From positions 992,001 to 1,056,000 of the forward strand of contig NC_037317.1 in the NCBI RefSeq assembly GCF_000143535.2: a DNA stretch of 64,000 nucleotides, given 5' to 3'. A program made the position numbers and the translations under genes. Source of the DNA: Botrytis cinerea B05.10 (taxonomy: Eukaryota > Ascomycota > Leotiomycetes > Helotiales > Sclerotiniaceae). Under the pieces are notes generated by a model. It worked only from the letters and a program-made list of their open reading frames with translations, was not told the origin of the DNA and did not search any database. The first letter of the stretch is position 1. The number at the start of each line of letters is the position of its first letter. Positions 23,812 through 34,709 of this stretch are shown here, in pieces.

Positions 23812-23934
23812 GAAAATTGAAAATTGAAAATTGAAAATTGAAAATTGAAAATTGAAAATTGAAAATTGAAAATTGAAAATTGAAAATTGAAAATTGAAAA
23901 TTGAAAATTGAAAATTGAGAATTGAGAATTGAGA
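23812..23934. repeat. GAAAATT heptamer minisatellite
   Basis: About 17 nearly perfect copies of a 7-base unit. The last three copies carry A-to-G variants (GAGAATT). Because 7 is not a multiple of 3, the array is open in several frames (a repeated FNFQFSI on the minus strand), which is not evidence of coding. Confidence 0.96.
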
Positions 23935-24223
23935 ATCCACAAGTCTCATTAATAACGATTCCGGAAAAGCCGAGCGACCTACCACCATTGCACTCTTCTA
24001 GAGTTGTTTGTAATCATAACTCCAAATTGGAAAACACACTAGCCATCAGGTACATATCACCAAGAGCAGACAGAGAGAACATCGAGAAACAAGTAAAGCA
24101 AGTGAGCGAAATCTGTTCCTTGTATACATGCTATACCATACCATACGTCTCTGAAACCCCGCTAAATCCCTATCAAAAATGACGCCATCATAGCTAACCA
24201 TATATTTTCCTTTTCACGTGTAC

Positions 24224-26824
24224 CTAATTTTCCTTTCCTTTATCCGCGACGTTACTTTTAGCCACAAGATCTGCTTGCTGTAGATTTCCCTTCAGGACTG
24301 TCTCCCCTTGACTCTTATTTGTACTTCCTTCCAAGCCCGATAATGATTCTTTCAAACCGGTCAATTGAAAACTATCATTTCCCATAGGACTTTCCTCCAT
24401 CTTTACACCCGAGTCCACAAAGATTGGCTCCTCCTCTTCTTTACACACCCCATTTTCGCAGACAAGTATCTTAGTCTTGTCGCTCTTCCCTGCATCCTTC
24501 AACAATGGATTTCTCTCTCTCAACCACTGGCCATTTCCCCCCGAAGAATTTAACCGAAGAATCGATCCCAAAGAGCCTCGGGGCTTCTTTTCAAATTCTT
24601 GAACCCATCTTCCCCCTAAATCATCACCAGCTGCGTCATGAATCACCACACTCTTTACACCCAAGTGGCTAGCTACAATTGCCGGCATGAAACTAGGGAA
24701 TAACCACGGATATTGTAACATTTCGGCTTCAAAACTTTTCACAGTTTCTTTCGCCTTCTTTGCATAAGATTCGTCATTGAACATTGAAGATAGGCGATAC
24801 AAATTTGAGGAAGAGATACCATTTGTAGAAGGTTCGGAAGAATCCATGGCATCTTTGAGACGAAGGATCACGTTTGGAGCAGAGACGGTGGTCGAGAAGA
24901 ATGCGCCTGTGCCATTTTTGTCGTAGAAAAGATTTATTTGTGATTCTATTGATTGCAATTAGTATTATCTATCAACTGAAAGAAGAATTACTTACGTTGA
25001 AGTTCGTCGGCCCATTGAAGCCACTTCTCATCGAAAGTAGTTTCATATAAATCGATAAGTCCTTCAATCAAGAATGCATAATCGTCCGCAAATCCTTGAG
25101 TATCACCTCGTCCTTCACGCCAAATCCGGTAGAGAATCTTAGCTTTATCATCATATAAGTTTTTCTTAATGAATGTAGCTGCTTTGAGGGCTGCATCTAG
25201 GTACTCTTGAGCCTTAACTGGGTCAAACCCGTTGATAACAGAGGATAATCTAGCCAAAGCCCCTACTGCAATACCATTCCAGCTGACAACGACTTTGTCA
25301 TCCATAGCCGGCTTTACCCGGTCAGTTTCTCGACGTCTTCTTAATTGCGCTTTGCCTTCCTTGATAACTTTTATGATTTCAGACTCCTTGATACCAAATT
25401 GGCTTGCTAATGCAGATGGAGTGCTTGAAATGGCTAATACGTTCTGGTCCATAAATTCGTCATGTGGATCATTCTCCTGCCCTACATTACCATGACCAGT
25501 GACGTTGAAGAAAGCTGAAAGTATTAGTCCACGTTCGCTGCCAAGGATATTTTCAAATTCTCGTTTAGTCCAAACATAATAGGCGCCTTCTCGTTTCTCG
25601 GAATCGCCATTTTTGTAATAACTATCGGCATCTTCGCTTGAATAAAACCCTCCCTCCGAGTGTGAAAGAGTGGTCGTCAGATAATTCGCGATATCGTATG
25701 CGACTCCTAGAAACTCCGGGTCTCGCGACAAAAGAAAGCCATCCAAATAGAGATGTAGAAGCTGTGCGTTGTCGTAAAGCATTTTTTCGAAGTGAGGAAG
25801 AGACCAATCAGCAGTGGCAGAATATCTAGCAAAGCCATTTCCAATGTGATCATGAATTCCACCACGAGCCATTTTTCGAAGAGTCGTAATAGCGATTTCT
25901 CTAGCATTTTGACAATCAGGAAGTCCAACAATGTCAACTACAGCTTGTGGGAATTGGCCCAAACGGAGCAAGAAGGCAATTTTCGAAGGGGTAGGAAATT
26001 TTGGAGCTGATCCAAACCCTCCGTTTGCCTTATCATAGCTACTAGCGAAATGTTCAGTGACTTCTTCCAATAACTCGAGATCAATATTGTCCACACCCTC
26101 CCCCAGCCTGTTACTCAAGGTACCCTCATTGGCGAAATCTTTCAACTGCTGCAGACTTTGTGCTGAATCCTGTCTACATCGTGATTCTTGCTCTGACCAA
26201 ACAGTACTCAATTTATCCAAGATACCTAAAAAGTCGACCTGATCTTCGAAATCTGTCGTCTTACTTGGTCCCCGCCAATATGTACCCCCAAACACTGGCT
26301 CCAGACTTGGTGTCAAAAAGACATTCAACGGCCATCCTCCAGAACCAGTTGTGGCTTGTACAAAATTCATATAAATTCTATCAATATCCGGACGTTCTTC
26401 GCGATCGATTTTGATGGGTATAAATGAGCTATTTAGTATCGCAGCTACCTCTTCGTTTTCGAATGACTCGCGCTCCATTATATGGCACCCTTTGTTCCAT
26501 ATCGTGAGCCCTTGATCGTATCTTTGGCAAGTTTCAAAGGAGGGAGAACTTACAATGGCAGGAGCTGTAGCCAATGCTCACGAACAACAATTTATTTTCC
26601 CGGCGCGCCAAGTCAATTGCTTCATCTCCCCAAAGCTGCCATGCCACCGGATTCGCAGAATGAGCGCGAACATATGGACTCTTGCTTTCACTGGCCCTAT
26701 TGACCAGCTGCACTATGTCATTCCTCTGTTCCGGTACCGTCGTGGTGGCTTTTCCCAACATACCCTTCAAAGCCTGACCAATGCCTTGCGCCTCCCCCAC
26801 CCCACGCATGTTTGAACTCATCAT
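24224..26824 (-). CDS. SPATA20/YyaL-type protein (DUF255 thioredoxin fold plus six-hairpin domain)
   Basis: Family of large proteins with an N-terminal thioredoxin-like DUF255 domain and a C-terminal (alpha/alpha)6 barrel resembling N-acylglucosamine epimerase. Biochemical role is not settled. Three exons (26824-26554, 26489-24996, 24945-24224) give 828 aa. Intron 1 splits the active-site-like motif: exon 1 ends YSSCH and exon 2 starts with the second base of Trp, giving SSCHWCHIMERESF. Other family motifs are SPYVRAHSANPVAW, IKIDREERPDIDRIYM, GGWPLNVFLTP and GGTYW in the DUF255 part, then GGFGSAPKFPTP and HFEKMLYDNAQLLHLY in the barrel. The C-terminal ~80 residues are hydrophilic. The start could be Met1, Met2 or Met6. 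The family is clear; subcellular location is unknown. Confidence 0.9.
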
Positions 26825-27941
26825 GCCTTGAACTCAAATGTATATCTTCGAATTGAAAAGTCTAATAGTCTTGAAGTGGACCGAAATCTGTATGTTCAAT
26901 CTCAAATGGGAAGGTAAAATTTGCGTGCGCGAGAAGTGGAGTTGAGCTGTTTGTGTTGTCGAGTTGACTCTCAAGGTCACTAACGGGTGTCTCGTTATCC
27001 CGATTGAATAGCACGCTTTCGTATTCGAAGAACGACTTTGTTTCAAACAAACGTAGGATATAATCTAAGATATCTTACAATCAAATGGATGCTTAAAAGT
27101 GCTCAACGCATTTAAAGAAGAGTGCATACACTACCTGAATCCGGAAAGATATCTATCTTCATGTACCCAATATTGTGTGATGATAGAAAAAAAGTCGAGA
27201 CGTTTCTAGGCGTATCGCCTTATCGTCAGTATTCCATCACCTCTTTCTTGATTAAGTCAGATGTAGGCACGGACCGTTTTATCCCACGCTGCCACTGCCG
27301 AAGACTGACTCATTTTTGCCAAGCTTTATTCATCCCGCACATATCTCAATCACACCTCACTTCAACCATGCATCTATCGTCACATCGTTGTAGATCCGTT
27401 TGAACTAGATCGGATCAACGCCCAAGAACGCGGGTGAGGGTTAACGAGATTCTTCATTGACCTGAAGGTAATCGATGAATCATCTTACACTCTGGCAGGT
27501 CTCCAAGGAAGGCAAGGAATGCTAAATCACCATCAAATCACAAGCACAGATGCAATCAGGAACCAATGAAGTTTTGGAAAAAGGATCTCAAGGACCTGTT
27601 TAAGTTCAACTATGTACAAGAACTGAATAATGAGCAGAAGAATGCTAATACGTGCGAAATAACTTAAAGCAATTAGGAACCCAGGTCTATCAAGGGGTAT
27701 CTAAAAGGCGCAACGCATAAAGTCAAGAAGGTCGTCAAACACCCAGGGAAGACGCGAGATTCATCCATTTCCGTCCATTTTTAATATGATGTCATTAGAT
27801 GCGTATAGAAGGTAAGGAGTTGCGGTCCAGAGCTAGGCAACAATACCCCCCTCTCAATAGAAGTTCATACATGAAAGGTTAGTTAAGCTCCAGAGCTTAA
27901 ACGCCAAGAACTCCTTTATGTGCAAATGGGCATGATATCAT
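26825..27941. other. Intergenic region
   Basis: Contains the upstream region of the SPATA20-like gene and the 3' flank of the CAP gene. A 62-codon minus frame at 26,862-27,050 lies just upstream of the SPATA20-like start and may be an upstream ORF. No other coding signal is seen. Confidence 0.55.
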
Positions 27942-28953
27942 TTAAGAGAGAACGTTGGTGGCGAATTCACCGATAACATTTCCTGCTGGGTAGTAGTTGC
28001 AGACGCTGTACCAGATGTACATGCCTGGGTAGATGGAGTTGTCGGTTCCGCAAGTCTTGACGGCACATCCAACTTGGTGGGATCCTTGCCAGACGATTTG
28101 AGTGAAATGCAAGAAGTCACCAACAGCCTCAGATGGGCTGGCGACACCGTACAAGGATCCGAAGAGAGATTCCTCCTCATACCATTGCTTGATGTGATCA
28201 GCGAGGGCAGCTTCGGTAGTAAAAGCACCTGAGTCAGAGTTTCCGGAAACAGCGATGTTTTGTCCGTATCCACCACCACCAGCGGTCCTATTTTGTATTA
28301 GCATTATACTTTGTTATACGAGAGAAGAAAACTTACAAGTCATGGGCAAATGTGGTGCAACTACCCTCTTGAGCGGCGTAGTCAGCAAGAGTTTGATTCC
28401 AGGTCATGGCGCTAGCTTGATGACTAGCACGAGCATCGTTGTGTGCAGCGACACAAGTTGGGCTGAGAGCATCGGTGGCAGAGGCAACAGCAGCAGTAGT
28501 AGCTTCAACGGGGGCGGCGGAACTTGTAGTGACAGCAACAACCTTAGCGGCAGCAGCTTCAGTGGTAGCAACAGGGGCGGCGGCAGCTTCAGTGGTGGCT
28601 GGAGCGGCAGCATAGGTAGCTGGAGCTTGGGTTTCAGTAACGACAACGACGGCGACAGATTGGGAAGTTGTGGTTGGTGCCGGGGCAGGGGCGGCTTGAG
28701 AGTGAGAGTGTCTGTGAGGTCTAGATTGAGCTGGGGCAGAGACAGTCACGATAACGGGAGCGGGGGTAGGTTCGGCTCCAGCGGTAACGGTGACGGCCTC
28801 TCCAGTAACGGTGACCATGACCACGTTTGTAACGATATCAACTTGTGTCTCGACGACTTGAACGGCAGCGCCGATCTCAAGACCCTTCTTGACGAGTGGG
28901 GAAGCAGCTGCAAAGGCAGCGCAGACGGAAGCGAGAGCGATTGAGGAACGCAT
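27942..28953 (-). CDS. Secreted CAP/PR-1 domain protein (PRY1-like)
   Basis: CAP superfamily protein; yeast Pry proteins bind sterols and fatty acids outside the cell. Two exons (28953-28337, 28287-27942) give 320 aa. A signal peptide is clear (MRSSIALASVCAAFAAAS). Residues about 30-160 form a low-complexity Ala/Val/Thr/Pro stalk, likely O-glycosylated. The CAP domain (about 165-320) has HNDARASH, MTWNQTLADYAA, the CAP1 signature HFTQIVWQGSHQVGCA and the CAP2 signature CNYYPAGNV. The intron joins TTFAHDL to TAGGGGYGQNIA. The Gly/Ser-rich open frame on the opposite strand is a shadow. Likely cell-wall-associated or secreted; a role in host interaction is only possible, not shown. Confidence 0.92.
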
Positions 28954-30657
28954 TTTGATTGATGTTGATGGTAATGCGGGTTTTAAATTTCCTTGTGTTG
29001 AGATGACTTTTGGAATTTCGTTGCTTTCTTCGAGAAAGTGAGTGAGTGTACTTGGACCGGGAGTTTCGTTATGAAATTGGCGTTAAAGATTGGCAGCACT
29101 GCTGTACTCGTGAGGATATATTCTTTCGAAGAATTTCAAGCTGCTCGAAGGAGTGTAAGTGTCTCGAGAGACTGGTTGTAAGGAATGTAAAAGTTGTGGT
29201 GGTGGGTAAAAAGGACAATATCCAGATTGGCGGAAAAGAAGGTGGTTTTATTTCAACGGAGTAAAGTTTGACGGATGGGTGAGACTGGGGTTGGTTTACT
29301 GTGGAGCGATGCCAATAAGATTTAGTGGGTACTTTTGAAAGTGCTTTGGTCCAGGGTTTCTTGTGGAAAGTAGAAGGATTGGATGATGATGTTTAACAAG
29401 GATATTTTCTAATCAAAATAACCCAAAAGGGTAATGAATGAATAAATGAGCGAGTGAAATGGAGAGAATATTCTGGTGAATGAAGTTTAAAAAATTGAAG
29501 GGGGAATTGGATTGATATTAAATAACCCAGGGTAATTTCCGTACACGGCGCGCAGAAAGATGGTGTCGACGGATTTCTTTGAGGTTATATTGAGATATCA
29601 GACTTCTCTTCTTCTCTTCTTCTCTCCTCTATCGGCAAGAGATTCCCTTTAGCGATCTTTCCTCGAACTCGTCATTCAGCCACCAGAAAGAGTGAACGGG
29701 ATACGATAATAGAAACTAGACAATCGCGTTAGATCCATGCTTTGTTCCTCAGAATAGAAACACACAAAGGGAAAAGACAAGGACATTATTTACGCAAAGA
29801 ACTCTCTTGTCAATGTGATAGCGTACGGGATAGACCGAAGATAGCGCATCCAAGATACTTGAAGCCATCTTCACTCGTGCCACATTCACTGACTTACCTT
29901 TGAGATTTCCCAATCGCGGTGCTAGCGTGTTAATATTTCTTTAATGATATGAAGACGCAGTACGTGGAGCATGAAAGAAATCTATCTTTCTTTCTTTCCT
30001 TTCTCTCGTTCCTTTCCACACTACACTGTACCTAGCTAGGTAGGTAGCCACGAACGAAAATAATTAAGATGAACTCAAGAGCCAGCCAGGGGTGGCTTGG
30101 ACGATTTCGTGCGGATTGGCAGAGACTAGACTTTTTGGAGGAGGAGCGGTTTTGCTGGGGTTTGATCTTCTTCCGCGCGCTGCAATTGGTTCTCTTTCCT
30201 CCCGCGGAGGGTTAGCAGACGAATCACGGTGCGCGAGGATGAGGGGGGGGGGTAGGGGTGCTCGCTGTCATTCTCTACTCTGTCTGAAACACTTTATACA
30301 AGCCTTATTTGCTTCATCTCGGACAGCCGGGACTAGAGACGGTACGTACCTTTTGGGTTTGGAGGGAAAGTGGTGGGTGGTGCTGGGGCTTTTCGCGGGT
30401 AGGTAGATGCTGCTAGGGGTAGGTAGGTAGGTTGGCAGCGGTCAATGGTGATGGTGATGGTGATAGATATGAAATTATTATGTGAAGTGATATTATGTGA
30501 AATGATATTGATGCGAGTAAAATTGGGATTTGGACGTCGAGAGAGCAATGTAAGATGAGGAAGCAGGAGCATAAAAAGTCTGGAGATTATAATTTCGATT
30601 CTGATTCAAGCACCGATTTATTATTATCGAGGAAGGGCAAGAATGAATGGGCGTGAG

Positions 30658-30680
30658 CGCTTGCTTGCTTGCTTGCTTGC
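30658..30680. repeat. GCTT tetranucleotide repeat
   Basis: About five to six GCTT units. Confidence 0.85.
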
Positions 30681-30835
30681 AGGTGAATAATGCGCATGAG
30701 ACGATTATTCAGAATGCGATGACGAATCAAATCATACCATCGATTGATTACTTCCAACACGTTTTTTCTCTCCTCGAAACAATTCTCATTCACGAGCACA
30801 ACCGTCGGGGAATTTTGCGCTCTTGTACGATGGGG

Positions 30836-30868
30836 GAGAGAGAGAGAGAGAGAGACAGAGACAGAGAG
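30836..30868. repeat. GA microsatellite, interrupted
   Basis: GA units with two CAG/ACA interruptions. Confidence 0.85.
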
Positions 30869-32454
30869 GGATAGTGCCCTGGTGTTTCGGTTGAAACAGT
30901 TTCGTACAACGGCTCCTGTGGACATGCTTCTTTTCATACCGGTCTGTGAAGATCTAACGTTTTCACAATATTGAATTTTTTTTTTTTTTTTACCAATGCG
31001 AGGATTCGATTGTGTCTTTGGTCGTGGAGAATTCAATTCAATATACGTTAGCTCGCGACCTACGTACGTACAGTAAGGGGAATCTCGAAACGCTGGAGGC
31101 AGAGACAGGGAAAAGGAACAAATCTGACGGGATTTTCTGGGAAATGCTGTGAAACCCGAAACCAAGCCTCCGTGTGATGTATATTTACCAAAAGATCGTT
31201 CCTGGAGGATCAAAAAGGTTGGGCTGAAGGGTTTGGTGGAGATCACCGTGGCCGTTGGGTGTGAGCCTTATTAGGGTCGGTGGTCGTTGTTGGATTGTCG
31301 ATGGACAGGTATGAAGAGCCTTGCATAGGTAATGACCCAGACCAGAAGGATTCATTCACCGATCGATCAATTGATAGATAGCGTAGATCGAGCAAGGGTG
31401 CACGAAGAGCGAATTGAGTTATTCCAGCAGTTAATCAAGTCACCAGGCCACAATCATTCATCTATCTACTGTAAACTCCCGATCCATGGCCATATCACTT
31501 CACATTATATGAGGTATTTAGCACTGCAACCAAACGACAGGCTCATAACCACACACGCATCTCTTGCTTCCCGTCCGTCCCACGGAAACGCACGTCGAAA
31601 CGAAGAGGTATAAAACCTCATCCAGCAAACGTGATGTCATATCGACGGAGTCCAGATTTCACAGAAGCACGCGGCAGTTCATCTCGTATTGATTAATGAA
31701 ACGAGCGTGTGGGACCAACAAGATTCCCAACAGGGTCTCGCATGAATTTCGCTCCCTGAATGATGCTGGTGCTGCTTGTCAAGATTGCAAGAACGAGAGT
31801 CTGGGGATGACATGGATGAGCAGCATCTCTCTGCTCGATGCGTTTGTGTTTCGTTTCTGTTTTACCTCGCTGGCAAGAGCTACAGCATAGCTCAGCTCAG
31901 CTCAGCTCCGAAGAGACGCAGATTGTCAAACTCAAACTCGTAATAGTAATAATAATAATATACACACGCCAAATACTAATAGAGTGAAAACCTCGCCAGT
32001 TAAGGAATTGTGAAGGTTCCAAGATTCTTGGACGAAGGTCTAGAAACCATTTCGACAACCCGTATCACATGTTGTGAATCATATTCCTGTGGTCAGAGGA
32101 AGAGCAAGGTCTAGAGTATGCACCCATTCTTATTGGATTTTCGATTCGCTCGGCACGCTTGGGAGAATCTGGTACCTGCATTAGATCTCCTCACCATAAG
32201 CAGGAACTAACAATCATAGCCGAGCATTTTTTTCATCACGAGCGTCTGTCTGGTACGCTGAGCGGATAGGTACGGTACATACCCGGGAAGAATCAGGGGC
32301 ATCAAAATTGATTCATTGGGGAAAATAACTTTCGTCTGATTCGTACAGAGAAATATGCCTCGCAAGTTGTGTGTGCTCCGTATAGCTCTTGAATTTATTG
32401 TACGACTGTTTCACTCCTGCCTACACGTACCTACGGGACCTACACGTACCGACC

Positions 32455-32485
<31 letters not shown>

Positions 32486-32538
32486 CCTACCAATCTATCT
32501 ATCTACCTACCTACCAATCTATCTCCCTATCTATCTAC
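32455..32538. repeat. CTAT/CTAC tetranucleotide repeat
   Basis: A run of CTAT units with CTAC and CAAT interruptions, about 20 units in all. The plus-strand reading (repeated LSIYLSIY) is an artefact. Confidence 0.93.
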
Positions 32539-33742
32539 AAAATATAGCCAGGAGAATAAATTAGTCAACCCCAAACAGCAAGAAGTAAGGTTAGCCTTTT
32601 CTTTTAACATGTTTGATCGTAAAGCTTGGCACAACGGAGGAGAGGGGGAAAGAAGGAAACAAAACAAAAGCACTGATCTGATAGCTCGCACGGCTCGGAG
32701 TTTTTGATACACCATTCATAGGGATGAGAGATTACTGTTTTACGATAGCTATCAGATCTTCATTGCAATACGTTAGCTAGGTGCAGTGCGTTCCGCAGAT
32801 CGTCACTGCCGTGTTTGCATTATTGTTGCATTACTGCATGCACAAGGCCAATGTCCATGTCCATTTTGGTGATTGGATCAGGGAGCAGGGAGATTGGAGA
32901 GCAGGCGTGGCTCTCTTTCTATGGAGATGCTTGCCAATGTTACCGTGTTTCCTCGCAGACTTATTTTCCAATTGAGTGTGAGTGAGGGCGTGTATCCGTT
33001 TGTAGTCGTAATCCGCTGCATCATTTTGTATTCACCGTTAGATTGCCTACCAACAATTTGGAGTCTTCATTCTTCTTTCGTCACCGTCCTCGACTTCGCT
33101 CTCAGAATCGAAACCTGAATCGAGATCGAAATTGTCGTGGCCGCGGAGTATACGGAGCACACTATAGCATCAGCATCAGCATCCAGAATCATTGCAGTAT
33201 GAGAAACGGTACTGCCGGTACAGTAGTGGAAACTCTCAGCCAACAAATCTCCTTACCCCATCGACCCCATCGACCATTAAATGATCCTTTACGTGTCCAT
33301 CATTTTATTTCCCTCATTCAATTAAATTCACACACTCTCTCCTTCTCCATTTCATAACTCACCTGTTATATTCCCGGCTCCACGCACCCTTAGCACGAAC
33401 CAATATCGTCCCAATCGTTCTAGAACGCAAGGGAATCTTTGAGGGGTTGAGAAAATTGGCCCTACAGGCCTACATGCCCTGGAAACCCGTGTCCCGATTG
33501 CTATATTACCAGGATTTCTACTGGGGCCTGACGTTCATGAAATGAGATTTTGATTGCGAGTTTGGGTACAGGCGGTCACCACGGTGTATGGATGGACAGG
33601 ACTCCACTGCGGCATCTCCAATCCCATCTCCCTCTTTCGTCTAGGCAAGGGCAAGAAAGGTATGTAGGGGAATCCCTTTGTTAATATCAGGTCCTTGCAA
33701 AACCACAAAGTCCAGAAGAGATCTGCATGAAAGCTTAGAAAT

Positions 33743-33770
33743 GGGAAATGGGAAATGGGAAATGGGAAAT
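33743..33770. repeat. GGGAAAT heptamer repeat, four copies
   Basis: Four perfect copies of a 7-base unit. Third period-7 array in the window. Confidence 0.9.
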
Positions 33771-34709
33771 CCAGTCGATGCCGCAATGGAGGAGGTGTAC
33801 AAAGACAAATTGAGGATATATTTCGCATTACAGTACAATGAAATTTATTTATACAATCGGAGACGCCGCGTCGTCATGATGTTCCTTTGAAGAAAGAATC
33901 CTTGACTCAGCCTCAGGAAGAGAAAGGAGAATTTATGACTCGGATGGTCTCGGACGAAACATGAAATAAAGGCAAGTTTAGCCGACGATGGGCCGATCAG
34001 AAGCGTGGGCGTGGATAGCCTCGAGCAAAACATCTTCTGTTCATCACGATATCAAGTCTTGATCATTTTTCGGTTTTCTACAAAGCGTTCCCAATAAGTT
34101 TATTGTGCTCAAGTGTTGTGTAAAATGCATTTCCCGTTGTGATAGCTTCAACACGACGATTTCATCTCCACACTTGATGAGCTTTGCTCCATTCCATGCT
34201 ACTGCGTATATTGTAAATACCGCTCATATGAACCATTATTCTTGATATCCCCTTCTATTTCAAAGAGTGGTCGGCAACGCTGTGCTTCTGAATAGAGTTG
34301 TGGTTATCAGAAGAGGTCAACATGTGATGGTAGTCCATAACACAACATTGACAGGATGCAATGGGAATCAAATGGGGAACTGAGTGTGCTACATGTAATG
34401 GGGACCGGTTGGGCTATGGATAGATTTCAGTATGTATGTATGTATGTTGAAGGATGTTCACAGTCAATTGTATTAGGTGTGGTGAAAACTTCCGGCATGG
34501 GTACTAGTGTATGCCACGCTATGTATACCACGTTACAGATATGTTGAATGATATATATTAAAATGAAGCTAATCGGCAATTTAAGGATTTCCTTTGTTTA
34601 CAAGTAAGAGAAACAACAAAAGTAAATAAAGAAACTCAGCTTTACTCAACAAACTACACATAAAAGAAACAACAAAGGCAATTTAAAAAGCTTAGCTCCA
34701 CGCAACACA

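Larger units (their letters stand above)
22890..24223. other. Intergenic region with microsatellites
   Basis: Between convergent 3' ends. Contains a CA/CT compound repeat, a CAA repeat and a heptamer array, listed separately. No coding frame is supported. Confidence 0.65.
28954..34709. other. 5.7-kb gene desert
   Basis: The longest stretch without a supported gene. It contains GA, GCTT, CTAT and GGGAAAT simple repeats and several open frames of 60-220 codons. These are low complexity, overlap poly-T or microsatellites, and show no domain, signal peptide or consistent splicing. The proximal few hundred bases are the likely promoter of the CAP gene. A long non-coding transcript or fast-evolving gene could be hidden here. 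Confidence 0.5.

Noticed and set aside
26862..27050. 62-codon minus frame as an N-terminal exon of the SPATA20-like protein
   Set aside because: It ends in a stop before the ATG at 26,824 and no splice pair joins it in phase convincingly; at most an upstream ORF.
28255..28944. 229-codon Gly/Ser-rich plus frame
   Set aside because: Antisense shadow of the Ala/Val/Thr-rich stalk of the CAP protein.
30587..31246. 219-codon minus frame
   Set aside because: Runs through a poly-A/T tract and a GA repeat, low complexity, no recognisable domain or signal.
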